A stretch of 39,578 nt of DNA from Deinococcales bacterium (GCA_025359505.1 JANYHH010000042.1:1-39578), one strand, 5' to 3'; positions 1-8,335 are shown, numbered from the stretch's first letter. Made by a program: numbers and translations. Notes: generated by a model from the sequence alone, not told the origin.

Positions 1-63
1 GCTGCGCGGGTCGAGGGTGAACTGGGATTTGAGGGCGGAGGCGAGTTCGAGTATTCTGTTCAT
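1..63 (-). CDS. 5' end of an unidentified gene, cut by the window edge
   Basis: An ATG at 63-61 opens a frame that runs off the left edge and encodes MNRILELASALKSQFTLDPR followed by Ser. A good ribosome binding site, AGGAG, lies 7 bases upstream of the ATG, which is the main reason to believe the start. The peptide reads as an amphipathic N-terminal helix, but 21 residues are too few to name a family. It runs leftwards, in the same direction as the decayed frame at 137-409, yet has its own ribosome binding site. Confidence 0.45.
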   Translation of the reverse strand, partial: MNRILELASALKSQFTLDPRS

Positions 64-136
64 GGCAGGCTCCTGGAAGAACCTGCCACTTTACTTTTTC
101 GTGTGTGGGACTGCTACCTCGACTTTTGTCAGGTAC

Positions 137-409
137 TCAGGGCGTTTTGTTAAAGATGTTGGTTCCGACGTTGAAGAGCATGGTGATGCCCGCAAAGGGT
201 TTCTTTAGCATGCTGGTGATGTTTTGCCGCACGAAATCAGTGCGGGGGTTATCCCAACCGAACTCGATCAGTTTTTTGGTGGGAGCGCTCAGAGTCGGTG
301 GGGGCGGTGCAGGGGGCCAAATTACAGTGCTTGAAGCACTCAAATTCGCATTGCAGCTCAACGGACTGACAGCAAGGACAAAGCTTAATAGGATGGACTT
401 CGAGGTCAT
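137..409 (-). pseudogene. Truncated exported or lipoprotein-like ORF remnant
   Basis: The frame starts with an ATG at 409-407 and encodes a hydrophobic leader of about 20 residues ending in a cysteine (SPLSC), a proline-rich spacer (WPPAPPPP), then about 47 residues beginning KKLIEFGWDNPRTDFVRQNI. That last part reads like the first structured segment of a secreted, glycosidase-like protein, but the frame stops after TNIFNKTP. No convincing ribosome binding site precedes it, and no CTCGAG occurs in it, unlike the rest of the window. I therefore see a broken, possibly acquired gene. It could also be a small intact protein of unknown role. The family assignment is weak. Confidence 0.35.
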
Positions 410-416
410 GACTCAG

Positions 417-787
417 TTATAAATCACTCGTTCCACAAAGATTGTACGATTCCTCGAACGCTTCGCAGATTGCTTTGACGATCCGAACGCACGATTTCCC
501 GTCAATCTTAAGCCGTCGGGCCATGTGTACACCTCGTCTTGGCGGCGCAGCACGCCAGCCCAAAAAGCGGCTGGTACAGGTCAAACGCGAGCAGCGCATC
601 GACACTAGCTCGAACCAGCATCTCCCCCGACGGCTCGAGACCCGTGACCGCGAAGCCGCGCCAATAGAATAGCTGACCAGTCCCATGCCCAACCATGAGA
701 CTCGAGATGCCGCTTAGAACGGTACTCGAGTCGCTAAGATGAGGGCAAATTCTCGGCAAACCAAAGCTGACCGCCTACTATCGCAAT
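417..787. other. Gene-poor stretch with two out-of-frame coding-like segments
   Basis: No intact gene can be supported here. On the minus strand, one frame over roughly 508-690 reads like protein (FYWRGFAVTGLEPSGEML), and a second, shifted frame over roughly 417-520 continues with a plausible C-terminus (MARRLKIDGKSCVRIVKAIC, ending at a stop near 417). Together they look like one decayed gene with a frameshift near 510-530. I do not recognise a family, and the only upstream start candidate is a TTG without a ribosome binding site. Confidence 0.25.
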
Positions 788-1621
788 TCAGGGTTTCTTC
801 AACAGCCTGCGCTGCATCCACATCGTTTCCAGCAGCGACTTCTGACGCGATCGCTCGAACTCCATGAAATCTGGTGCAAGCGGCGTCTGGAGTTGGCGGG
901 CGCTGCGGTAGATATTGCCGGCCGTTTGGGTGAAGACGGCTCGAGCACCGCTGTGCGCGACCGAGAAGCCGGCGTCCTGCGCTTTGGCATTGACCTGAAC
1001 AGGCGAGCGGTACGGGTAATGCTTCAGAACGGGCATTTTTGAAAACGGTTTCCAACGCGTGCCGTGCGGGTAAACGCGCCCGTGTTCGCCGTCGCGGTAC
1101 GCAACCGTCTGCCACGCGAATTGCGGCTCGTCCAGAAACTGCCTGACCTCGACCCAGAACGGCGAGTACCACGTCACGCGGCGTTGCACACTCGGCTCGA
1201 GCGGCTGCCCGTGCGCGTCGTACAACGCAGCGTCGTCTGGCTGAAGAAAAAACTGCATCGCCAGCCAGTTGACGAAGCCCGCACCCTCGAGTTCAGCCGC
1301 CGAAATCACCGCTCGAGGGTCGTCGTGCGTGAACTCGTCGGCGTGCAGCAATGAGTACCAGTGACCCGCACCGTATTTTGCTCGAGCCGCTTTGAGTAAC
1401 TCTGCGCGGTGATGGTCGCGCACGCGACCACCCTGCGCCACGTCGCGGTCGAAGAGCAGCCCCTCGAGCTTCGGGCAGGTTTGTAGAATCTCTGGCGTCG
1501 CGTCGCTCGAGCCGTCCAGTGCAAAAATTGCGTCCACGTGCGGCAGCGTCGCTTTGAGCATTTCAGGCAGCACATCGGCTTCGTTGTAGGTCATCAGCAA
1601 GCCGATGTGCAAGCGCTTCAT
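788..1621 (-). CDS. Glycosyltransferase family 2-like protein
   Basis: This 277-residue protein opens with a GT-A style strand and loop (IGLLMTYNEADVLPEMLKAT, then an acidic ALDGSSD near residues 34-40) and has an acidic HADEF motif near residue 94, placed like a metal-binding DxD. No membrane segment is evident, so it is probably cytoplasmic or peripheral. It is the last gene of the fabZ-lpxA operon: its ATG overlaps the ABC exporter stop as ATGA, implying translational coupling. The likely job is adding a sugar to a glycolipid handled by the neighbouring LpxB-like enzyme and exporter. The aromatic-rich C-terminal half (residues 140-240) is unusual for a minimal GT2 and may bind acceptor. 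Donor and acceptor are unknown. Confidence 0.75.
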   Translation of the reverse strand: MKRLHIGLLMTYNEADVLPEMLKATLPHVDAIFALDGSSDATPEILQTCPKLEGLLFDRDVAQGGRVRDHHRAELLKAARAKYGAGHWYSLLHADEFTHDDPRAVISAAELEGAGFVNWLAMQFFLQPDDAALYDAHGQPLEPSVQRRVTWYSPFWVEVRQFLDEPQFAWQTVAYRDGEHGRVYPHGTRWKPFSKMPVLKHYPYRSPVQVNAKAQDAGFSVAHSGARAVFTQTAGNIYRSARQLQTPLAPDFMEFERSRQKSLLETMWMQRRLLKKP

Positions 1622-3339
1622 GCTGGACTCGAGACGCCGCTTACCGAGAGAGCGAGCAGTTCGGCGTAGCGCCCAGCTTGCGCCTTCAAGTCAATCGGCG
1701 AGCCGAACTCGAGCAGCGCTCCGTTCTCAAAAACCGCGATGAGGTCGGCGTGCTGGATCGTGCTGAGGCGGTGCGCGATCACGATCACGGTTTTCGCGCC
1801 GCGCAAGGCAAGCAATGTATCGCGCACTATTCCTTCGGAGGCTGAGTCGAGGCTGGCGGTCGGCTCGTCCAGAATCAGAATATCCGCGTCCAGCAGCAGC
1901 GCCCTTGCAATGGCGAGGCGTTGCCCCTGCCCGCCGCTCAGTCCAGCGCCGTTTTCAAGCAACTTGAACTCGAGCTGATCGGGCAGCGCGGCGATTTCTG
2001 TCTTCAAGCCGACCTGCTCGAGAACGCCCCACAGCGCGTCGTCGCTGCGCTGACCAAACAAGGTCAGGTTGTCGCGCACACTGCCCGGCAGGAGCTGCGC
2101 GGCTTGCGGTACGAACGCGAACGCGGAGCGCCAAACGGCTCGGGTGAATGCGCGTGAATCCACACCGCCGAGCGCGACCCGTCCAGCGTCTGGCTCAAGC
2201 AAGCGCAACAACAGGCGCGTCAATGTCGTCTTGCCGCTGCCACTGCTGCCGATCACCGCCAGCGTCTGCCCTCGAGTCACGCGCAAAGTGACACTGTTTA
2301 GCGCAGGTGCGAGCGCATCTGGGTACGTCAGGCTGACCCCCTCGAGACTCAGATCACCCGTCGGGCGCGTGGTCAGCGTCCCCGTCTCGAGCGGCGCTGG
2401 AACGGTCAGCAGTGCCTTGATGGATTTGGCAGGGGCGCGAATCGCGCTTCCTCGGGCGTAGCCCCGGGCGAAAATCTGTGCGGGCCCCAATGCCAACGCC
2501 AGCAGGGACACGTAACTCGTCAGCCCCGCGATCGTCAGCCGTCCAGCTTGCACCTCGAGCGAGGCGAAGCCCAGCAGCGCGATTGCGCCCAGCCCAGCGG
2601 TCAGTTGCGCCAGTGGTGCGCTCAAGGCCACCAACGTTGACCGACGGCTCGAAGCCCGGCGCGAATCTGTGTTGATGTCGGCGAAAACCGCTTGGAAGCG
2701 TGATTCAGCGCGAAAGCTTTTGAGCAACTCTCGTTTCTCGAGCGTTTGCGAAAACCACGCGGCGGCGGCTTGTGCGAGGCGCTGTGCATGGCTGAGCGAC
2801 TGCTCGAGCCGCGAGTTGATCGCGCTAGAGATCAGCATCAGCGGCGCGAAGACCGCGACCAGCAGCAGCGTCATCGTCGGGCTGGCAATTAACAGCGCCG
2901 CGCTGACCGTGACGATGCTCAAGCCCTGACCGACGATGCTGGTCAGGTCGCCCGTATAGAACAGCTCAAGTTCGCGCACGTCCAGCGCGGTGCGGGCGGC
3001 GACACCGCTGCTGGTCTCTAAAGAAGCGCTTTCAGCGTCGAGCGCATTGGAGTACAACCCAGCGCGGACTCGAGCGGCGAAGGCGGCCGCGCCCAAGCCG
3101 TAGAGTGCGTCCTGCGCGTACAGCGCGAGGCTCGAGACCAGCAGGATGGCGAGGCTGAGCGCGATCAGCCTTGGGAGCTGCGCGAAGTCGCCCTTGCCCA
3201 GCACCTCGTCGAACAAGGGGCGCACGACCAGCAGCGGCAGCAGCGGTGCGCTCAGTGCGAGAATCACCGACCCGAGCGTCCCCAGCGCGAAGAACCTCCA
3301 CTCAGTGCGGATCAGCTCGAGCGTCACGGGCAGCTTCAC
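1618..3339 (-). CDS. ABC exporter, fused permease and ATPase (MsbA-like)
   Basis: A 573-residue half-transporter. Residues 1-300 carry the hydrophobic exporter membrane domain. The ATPase has Walker A GSSGSGKTT near 361-369, signature LSGGQGQ near 465, Walker B ILILDEPTASLD near 483 and the H-loop IAHRLSTI. I chose the GTG at 3339-3337, which overlaps the preceding glycosyltransferase stop as GTGA. The open frame continues upstream to 3696, but there it only mirrors the glycosyltransferase and has no membrane-protein character. Family knowledge: such homodimers flip lipids or export lipid-linked sugars. Lying between two glycosyltransferases and downstream of lpxA and an LpxB-like gene, it is a good candidate flippase for the glycolipid made by this operon. 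Confidence 0.9.
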   Translation of the reverse strand: MKLPVTLELIRTEWRFFALGTLGSVILALSAPLLPLLVVRPLFDEVLGKGDFAQLPRLIALSLAILLVSSLALYAQDALYGLGAAAFAARVRAGLYSNALDAESASLETSSGVAARTALDVRELELFYTGDLTSIVGQGLSIVTVSAALLIASPTMTLLLVAVFAPLMLISSAINSRLEQSLSHAQRLAQAAAAWFSQTLEKRELLKSFRAESRFQAVFADINTDSRRASSRRSTLVALSAPLAQLTAGLGAIALLGFASLEVQAGRLTIAGLTSYVSLLALALGPAQIFARGYARGSAIRAPAKSIKALLTVPAPLETGTLTTRPTGDLSLEGVSLTYPDALAPALNSVTLRVTRGQTLAVIGSSGSGKTTLTRLLLRLLEPDAGRVALGGVDSRAFTRAVWRSAFAFVPQAAQLLPGSVRDNLTLFGQRSDDALWGVLEQVGLKTEIAALPDQLEFKLLENGAGLSGGQGQRLAIARALLLDADILILDEPTASLDSASEGIVRDTLLALRGAKTVIVIAHRLSTIQHADLIAVFENGALLEFGSPIDLKAQAGRYAELLALSVSGVSSPA

Positions 3340-4193
3340 AGCCTGTCCGTCGCCCGCAAAGCTTGAAAGTACCCGCGCATGTCGGCGTGATCCGTAAAGT
3401 TGTGCTGCGTCGCGCTCGAGAACCCGTGCTTGACGGGATGAATCACGCGCAATCCGGTCTGGCGCATCTGCGTGTACGGCAGGCGCAGCAGCGCGGGTGA
3501 ACCGTGCGTGGACAGCACGAACGGCGCGTTCAGTGCTTGGTAGCCGCAAGCAGCCGCGAGAATCGGCAGCATCACGTCCTCGACCAAACCAGCCGTGCCG
3601 AAACGCACGAAATCGAAACGCTCGAGCCACTGCCGGTCTTTCAGTGCCTGCAAGACGGCTCGAGAGCAGCCCATCGCGCCCGCTTGGATGCTCCAATGCA
3701 AGCCGTGCAATGTTTCAAAATAGCCGTTGTGGACTGCCTCGCGTTTGACTCGAGGTTGCGTGCGCCAATCGAACATCCACCGATTGACCTCGGGTTGCAA
3801 CGTGCCCGTGATGCCCACACCGTCCACTTTGAGCATGCTGCGAAACCCCGCGCCGACGTTTGGCGCGATCAGCAGACTGTCGTGATCGAGCTTTAAGAAC
3901 ACACTGAATTCCAGATGCTCGAGGGCGTGCAGGGCGGCTCGAGCGAAGTTTTTATAGATGCCGAACCCCCAGCCTTGATTGGTGTCGTTTCGCAGCAGCG
4001 TCATTTGAACCGCACCGCGCTCGAGATGCAGTCTTTGCAGCGCCTCCCGTGTGCCGTCAGTCGTGCAATCGTCCACGATGATGATGTGAAACGCGCAGCC
4101 CAAGTAAGCGTCCACGCTATCAAGTAAATCCGTCAACATTGGCATCACGCCGTGATAGACGGGCACGAACACCACAATCTGAGATTCAGCCAC
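3336..4193 (-). CDS. Glycosyltransferase family 2
   Basis: A 285-residue GT-A enzyme. The N-terminus VVFVPVYHGVMPMLTDLLDS leads to the nucleotide-sugar loop IIIVDDCTTDGT near residue 40, and a DxD-like metal site KLDHDS lies near residue 100. The middle part (MGCSRAVLQALKD, then RFGTAGLVEDVMLPILAA) resembles the acceptor-side half of such enzymes. It starts with GTG at 4193-4191, overlapping the LpxB-like gene by 8 bp, and its stop overlaps the ABC exporter start. It probably decorates the lipid made by the upstream acyl- and sugar-transfer enzymes. Sugar and linkage cannot be read from sequence. Confidence 0.85.
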   Translation of the reverse strand: MAESQIVVFVPVYHGVMPMLTDLLDSVDAYLGCAFHIIIVDDCTTDGTREALQRLHLERGAVQMTLLRNDTNQGWGFGIYKNFARAALHALEHLEFSVFLKLDHDSLLIAPNVGAGFRSMLKVDGVGITGTLQPEVNRWMFDWRTQPRVKREAVHNGYFETLHGLHWSIQAGAMGCSRAVLQALKDRQWLERFDFVRFGTAGLVEDVMLPILAAACGYQALNAPFVLSTHGSPALLRLPYTQMRQTGLRVIHPVKHGFSSATQHNFTDHADMRGYFQALRATDRL

Positions 4194-5496
4194 CCTGCAC
4201 CCCGACGCGCTCGAGCATCAACCGCGCCAAATGCTCAGCCGTGCCCGCTTTGGGCATCGTCGCCGCCAGCCTCGAGATGATGCGTTGCCGTTCACTGGGT
4301 TGCTCGAGCAATTTCACGGCAGCCGCACTGATTTGCTCCACACTCAGATCCCCGCGCAGCTCGAGTTGAATCGCTTCGTCGGCGATCATGTTCGGCAGGC
4401 TGAAATACGAGAAGCGGCTCAGATACATCTCGACCAATTTGCGTTTGAGTGGCTTGCCGATGATCGGCAAATGCTCAACGTAACGCAGCGGGTTTTCAAT
4501 CGGGATCAGTTCCATTTTTTGCAAGGGTAAGCAGACGATGCTGGGAACGCCCGCAATTCCCAACTCGAGCGTGTTCGTCCCCGGAATCGTCAGCGCGAGA
4601 TCAGCGTTTTTCATCAGCCCGTAGCGCAGATGCTCATCGTGCAGCGCGATCCGCGTGCCATCAGGCGTGACCAGCCCAGTCCCCTCGAGCCGCAACGCCA
4701 CACCGCCCATGTCAGCGACCTTCGCGCCGGACAACGCGACCGCGAAATCCGCGTCGCTGACCAAGGCTGAGCGCGGGTAGTGAAAGCGCACAGCGGGCAG
4801 ACCAGCGCGAATCAGTTGCGCGACGCCCGCGAAAAACGGCAGCAGGTGCGTGACCTGAAAGCCTCTCGAGCCGGGGATCAGCAGCACGTCCAGCCCCGCC
4901 TGTTTGCCAGGTGCGTCCTCGAGCGTCAGGGCGTCCGCCGTCAAATTCCCGATTTCGAGCGCCGTCGCCCCATTTTTTAATGCTTTCTCGAGGGTTCGCG
5001 CATCGTGAACGAACAGTTTCTCCAAACCCTTATGCCAGTACGGTTCAAAACTGTAGCGCCACGCGCCGTACCCGAGCCGCTGAGCGACGCGCCCCGGAAA
5101 GCCGACATCGCCACCCAGCCCGATCACCAGTCCGCGCTTGAGCTTCGCAAAGCCACTTGGCTTGCGTCCGCCCGCGATGAATTCGAGCGTTTCCGGTACG
5201 GTGACAACCGCGTCTACCTCGAGCGTTTCGGCGATGCTGTTCTCATAGCCGCTGGCGAACGGGCAGGGCAGCAAACCCAGCACGACTCGAGCCTCGCATC
5301 GCTGTTGGCGCAGCGCAGCGATCAGCGGTCGCGCCCACGTGTATAACTCGCCGGGCCCGTTGACTAGCAGAATCAGTTCAGCGCTCGAGGCAGAATTGCT
5401 CGAGACCGTGTGTTCCCCTGCGCTCGAGAGCGTGTGTTCTCCTGCGCTCGAGACCGCGTGTTCCCCTGCGCTCGAGGCTGCACTGCTGGGCGTCAT
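4186..5496 (-). CDS. LpxB-related glycosyltransferase (lipid-A-disaccharide synthase-like)
   Basis: A 436-residue protein with two Rossmann-like halves of the LpxB/MurG fold. The core begins near residue 39 with LILLVNGPGELYTW. Further on are LLIPGSRGFQVTHLLPF near residue 210 and IPGTNTLELGIAGVPSIV, matching the LpxB donor-binding region, then LPNMIADEAIQ where LpxB has its conserved Pro-Asn. Canonical LpxB joins UDP-diacyl-GlcN and lipid X; this related family is more divergent, so the substrate is uncertain. The first 35 residues are three copies of an eight-residue repeat (SSAGEHxx) encoded by a perfect-length 24-bp tandem repeat, likely unstructured and unique to this lineage. The ATG overlaps the lpxA stop as ATGA. 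The repeat-free core has no internal ATG start. Confidence 0.8.
   Translation of the reverse strand: MTPSSAASSAGEHAVSSAGEHTLSSAGEHTVSSNSASSAELILLVNGPGELYTWARPLIAALRQQRCEARVVLGLLPCPFASGYENSIAETLEVDAVVTVPETLEFIAGGRKPSGFAKLKRGLVIGLGGDVGFPGRVAQRLGYGAWRYSFEPYWHKGLEKLFVHDARTLEKALKNGATALEIGNLTADALTLEDAPGKQAGLDVLLIPGSRGFQVTHLLPFFAGVAQLIRAGLPAVRFHYPRSALVSDADFAVALSGAKVADMGGVALRLEGTGLVTPDGTRIALHDEHLRYGLMKNADLALTIPGTNTLELGIAGVPSIVCLPLQKMELIPIENPLRYVEHLPIIGKPLKRKLVEMYLSRFSYFSLPNMIADEAIQLELRGDLSVEQISAAAVKLLEQPSERQRIISRLAATMPKAGTAEHLARLMLERVGVQGG
5399..5470. repeat. Three 24-bp tandem repeats bounded by CTCGAG
   Basis: Units at 5399-5422, 5423-5446 and 5447-5470 share CTCGAGacCGtGTGTTCcCCTGCG with few mismatches, and another CTCGAG follows at 5471. 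The length keeps the LpxB-like gene in frame and adds eight residues per unit at its extreme N-terminus. Each junction coincides with a CTCGAG. Confidence 0.95.
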
Positions 5497-6278
5497 ACGA
5501 ATTTCGAGATGCCGCGCTGCGTCGCGCCACCCGCAGCCGCGAACAACCGCGCCGCGTGCGGACTGAGCGCTCCGAGGTCACGCATCAGATCGGCGTCTTT
5601 GTTACGCAGCGCTTTGAACGCCTTTACCAGCAGCGCGATTTCACTGGCACTGAACCCGTCGCGCTCCAAACCGACTTTGTTGATCGTGAAATGCCGCGCT
5701 GGATGCCCGTCGGCGATGGTGAATGGCAACACGTCCTGCGCCACCTTGCTCATCATGCCGACGATGCTGTGCGCCCCGATGCGGCAATACTGATGCACGC
5801 CAACCGTCGCGCTCAAACGGACAAAATCCTCGATGACCGCGTGACCCGCGATCTGAACAGCATTGGCAATGATCGTGTGATCGCCAACGCGGCAATCGTG
5901 CGTGATGTGGACATACGCCATCACCAGATTATGGTTCCCAACTTTCGTCAGTGCCCCGCCGAAGGCCGTGCCGCGATGGACGGTGCTGAACTCGCGGATG
6001 TCGTTGTCGTCACCGATCTGTAGGTGTGTGACCTCACCAGAAAATTTCAAGTCCATCGGCTCGCCGCCCAGAATCGCGTACTTGCCCACACGATTGCGTT
6101 GCCCGAGCGTCGTGTAGCGCAGCACCTGAGCGCCCGTCTCGAGGATCGTGCCCGCGCCGATCCGCACATTGTCCTCAATCACGCAAAACGCACCGACCTG
6201 CACGCCGGACTCGAGGATCGCGCCCTCATCAACGAGGGCTGTCGGGTGAATCGTGACGCTCGAGATCGTCTGGATCAT
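5493..6278 (-). CDS. lpxA: Acyl-ACP--UDP-N-acetylglucosamine O-acyltransferase
   Basis: LpxA transfers a hydroxyacyl chain from ACP to the 3-OH of UDP-GlcNAc, the first step of lipid A synthesis, in the cytosol. The protein of about 261 residues has hexapeptide repeats of a left-handed beta helix from the N-terminus to about residue 190, the active-site segment AYVHITHDCRVGD (catalytic His of the HxxHDC motif), the GDDNDIREFSTVHRGT loop, and a helical C-terminus. I chose ATG at 6278-6276, two bases after the fabZ stop; a TTG at 6284 would overlap fabZ by 4 bp and add two residues. The adjacent fabZ is the classical pairing. No lpxC or lpxD lies in this operon, so the end product may differ from true lipid A. 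Confidence 0.9.
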   Translation of the reverse strand: MIQTISSVTIHPTALVDEGAILESGVQVGAFCVIEDNVRIGAGTILETGAQVLRYTTLGQRNRVGKYAILGGEPMDLKFSGEVTHLQIGDDNDIREFSTVHRGTAFGGALTKVGNHNLVMAYVHITHDCRVGDHTIIANAVQIAGHAVIEDFVRLSATVGVHQYCRIGAHSIVGMMSKVAQDVLPFTIADGHPARHFTINKVGLERDGFSASEIALLVKAFKALRNKDADLMRDLGALSPHAARLFAAAGGATQRGISKFV

Positions 6279-6280
6279 GC

Positions 6281-6712
6281 TCAACCCACCGCGAAAAGAA
6301 TGTCGGCTCGAGAAACCACAACGCCTTCAACGCTGATCTCGCAATTGGTCTTGCCCAGATTGCGCCGGAAATACTCGAGCCGCGCCGTGATCCGAAGCTG
6401 ATCGCCGGGCGTGACGGGTTTCTTGAAACGGGCGTTCTCGACGCCAGTCAGAAACGCCAGTTTGCCCTCGGGGATTGCATCGGAGAGCAAAAACACGCCC
6501 GCTTGCGCCATTGCTTCCAACTGCAACACGCCCGGCATGATCGGTCGCCCCGGAAAATGCCCGGCGCACCACGGCTCGTTGGCGGTGACGTTTTTCAGGC
6601 ACGTTACCCAAGCCACGCCGTCCAACTCACCGCGCTCGAGCACGCGGTCAATCATCAAAAACGGGTAGCGGTGCGGCAAGGACGACAAAACGGTTTGGAT
6701 ATCGTGCAGCAT
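6281..6712 (-). CDS. fabZ: 3-hydroxyacyl-[acyl-carrier-protein] dehydratase
   Basis: FabZ dehydrates 3-hydroxyacyl-ACP in fatty acid elongation and competes with LpxA for hydroxyacyl-ACP. The 143 residues are the usual length and form a hot-dog fold. Visible are PHRYPFLMIDRV near residue 13, the catalytic-His segment GHFPGRPIMPGV and the following LQLEAMAQAG with the catalytic Glu. It is the first gene of a six-gene operon whose later genes follow within a few bases. The ATG at 6712 lies 8 bases downstream of a -10 box, so the message is probably leaderless. Confidence 0.95.
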   Translation of the reverse strand: MLHDIQTVLSSLPHRYPFLMIDRVLERGELDGVAWVTCLKNVTANEPWCAGHFPGRPIMPGVLQLEAMAQAGVFLLSDAIPEGKLAFLTGVENARFKKPVTPGDQLRITARLEYFRRNLGKTNCEISVEGVVVSRADILFAVG

Positions 6713-6720
6713 TGCCGCGA

Positions 6721-6749
6721 AGTCTACCCTGTCATCAGGGGCTTGTCAC
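6721..6749 (-). promoter_or_regulatory. Promoter of the fabZ-lpxA glycolipid operon
   Basis: On the minus strand GTGACA (6749-6744, five of six to TTGACA) is followed after exactly 17 bases by TAGACT (6726-6721). Only 8 bases separate the -10 box from the fabZ ATG, too few for a Shine-Dalgarno leader, so transcription likely begins at or just before the ATG. Confidence 0.7.
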
Positions 6750-6953
6750 CGTTCAAACCTCGCAAAGGCATGGCTCGAGGGCTACACTGCACTGCAAGTT
6801 CACTGCTTTGATACCCAACCTCCACACCGCGTTCACATCGCTCAATACGTTCTCATCACTCAACCTCGAGCCTTCTCATCTCCATCTCGCAGAATGCCAA
6901 TACAACTCGCGCTCGGGGTCAGATTCCCTCGAGCCACAAGGAGTCCCGACATC

Positions 6954-8288
6954 ATGAGAAACCGACTACTCGCCTTTGCCTTCGTGTTTGCCGCGCTGAC
7001 CGGCGCAGCCTTTTTGTACCAGAGCGTCAACCCGCCCGTCTCGAGCGCCCAGAACTCCGGGGCGATCACCGCGCAGACCCCGCCCGCCGCCTCGAGCGCT
7101 GCACCCTCGAGTAGCGTTCCGAGCAGTCCTGCGCCCGCGCTGACCGCACCAAGGCAAGGCTTTGATTACGGTCGCGCCAAGTTGGAAAACGAGCGCAACA
7201 CGGTGGAAATCGTACAGGCTTATGACAGCGGCATCGGCTTCATCACCGCCAAAACCATGTCCGCGCAAAGCGATTGCGACCCGACTGACCTGCGCTGCCG
7301 TTTCCTACAACAACAACAGGGTGGCGCTCAGCAAGGCACGGGCAGCGGCTTCGTGATCGACGACACTGGACTGATGTTGACCAACAATCACGTCGTGACT
7401 TTAGAGACCGAGACCGTCGGCAAGCTGACCGTCAAGTTTCACAACGACCCCAAAACCTATCCCGCGACTGTTGTCGGGCGCTCGCCCGCCTATGACGTGG
7501 CGCTGATCAAAATCGACGCGCCCGGCAAGAAATTCACGCCGCTCTCGATGGGCGACAGCGACGCACTGAAAGTCGGTCAGAAAGCCATTGCGATGGGCAA
7601 CCCATTCGGACTCGAGTTCTCGGTGACAGAAGGCATCATCTCCGCGACGGGACGCGATTTTCAGGGCAGCAACGGCAATCTGGCCACCAACGTCATCCAG
7701 ACCGATGCGGCCGTCAACCCCGGCAACAGCGGCGGGCCGCTACTGAGCAGCGCGGGTGAAGTGATCGGCATCAACACCGCGATTCTCTCACCGGGCACGC
7801 AAGGCAGCGGGCAGGGTCAGTTTGCGGGCATCGCGTTCGCCGTGCCGATCAACTTGGTGAAAAGCATTCTGGACGACCTGAAGGCGGGCAAAACCCTCGA
7901 TCAGGGCACGCTCGGCTCGAGCCGCCCGCGTTTAGGGATCGGTTTGCAGTCAATGGACGCGTATCCCGATAATCTCATCCAGCAGTACAACCTGCCCAGA
8001 ACGGGCGCGATGATTACCAACGTCGAACCGAACAGCCCAGCCGCCAAAGCGGGCTTGCGGGCGTCGTCCAAAAACGCGGCGGGCACGGATTTCAACGGCA
8101 ACCCGATTCAAGCGCCGATCAACGGCGATGTGATCCTCAAGGTCAATGGGCAGGACGTAACTTCTGTCACGGATCTGCAACGCATCGTCTTCAGCACCAA
8201 AGCGGGCGACAGCGTGACCCTGACGATCTCGAGGGGCGGCAAGGAACTCGAGGTCAAGGTGCAACCGCAGGTCATCACCACGAAATAA
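6954..8288 (+). CDS. HtrA/DegP-type serine protease with one PDZ domain
   Basis: A 444-residue exported trypsin-like protease for envelope protein quality control. The start is the ATG at 6954, ten bases after AAGGAG (6938-6943); an in-frame ATG at 6894 lacks such a site. Residues 5-25 form a signal anchor (LLAFAFVFAALTGAAFLY), followed by a low-complexity Ser/Pro/Ala linker to about residue 65 that is rich in CTCGAG-derived Ser-Ser. The catalytic triad is His146 (NNHVV), Asp181 (YDVALIKI) and Ser259 (GNSGGPLL). A single PDZ domain occupies about residues 325-440. It stands alone, divergent from the fabZ operon, and ends in a strong hairpin. The 240-bp upstream spacer holds no promoter I could place with confidence. 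Confidence 0.92.
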   Translation: MRNRLLAFAFVFAALTGAAFLYQSVNPPVSSAQNSGAITAQTPPAASSAAPSSSVPSSPAPALTAPRQGFDYGRAKLENERNTVEIVQAYDSGIGFITAKTMSAQSDCDPTDLRCRFLQQQQGGAQQGTGSGFVIDDTGLMLTNNHVVTLETETVGKLTVKFHNDPKTYPATVVGRSPAYDVALIKIDAPGKKFTPLSMGDSDALKVGQKAIAMGNPFGLEFSVTEGIISATGRDFQGSNGNLATNVIQTDAAVNPGNSGGPLLSSAGEVIGINTAILSPGTQGSGQGQFAGIAFAVPINLVKSILDDLKAGKTLDQGTLGSSRPRLGIGLQSMDAYPDNLIQQYNLPRTGAMITNVEPNSPAAKAGLRASSKNAAGTDFNGNPIQAPINGDVILKVNGQDVTSVTDLQRIVFSTKAGDSVTLTISRGGKELEVKVQPQVITTK

Positions 8289-8301
8289 CTCGAGGGTTGA
8301 T

Positions 8302-8335
8302 CGCAAGAGGGCGCAGCGTGCTGCGCCCTCTTGCG
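8302..8335. terminator. Bidirectional terminator hairpin
   Basis: A perfect inverted repeat of 16 bp per arm with a two-base GT loop sits between the convergent ends of the protease (8288) and the pullulanase (8393). The arm reads CGCAAGAGGGCGCAGC. There is no long T tract on either side, so it may work as a roadblock or RNA-end stabiliser as well as a terminator. Confidence 0.75.

Noticed and set aside
3340-3696. Upstream extension of the ABC exporter frame (119 residues)
   Set aside because: It lies over the glycosyltransferase gene, has Arg/Ala-rich shadow composition without any exporter helix, and the GTG at 3339 gives a tidy GTGA overlap.
5399-5470. Possible CRISPR array from regular 24-bp repeats
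   Set aside because: Units are contiguous without spacers and continue a reading frame; no cas gene is nearby.
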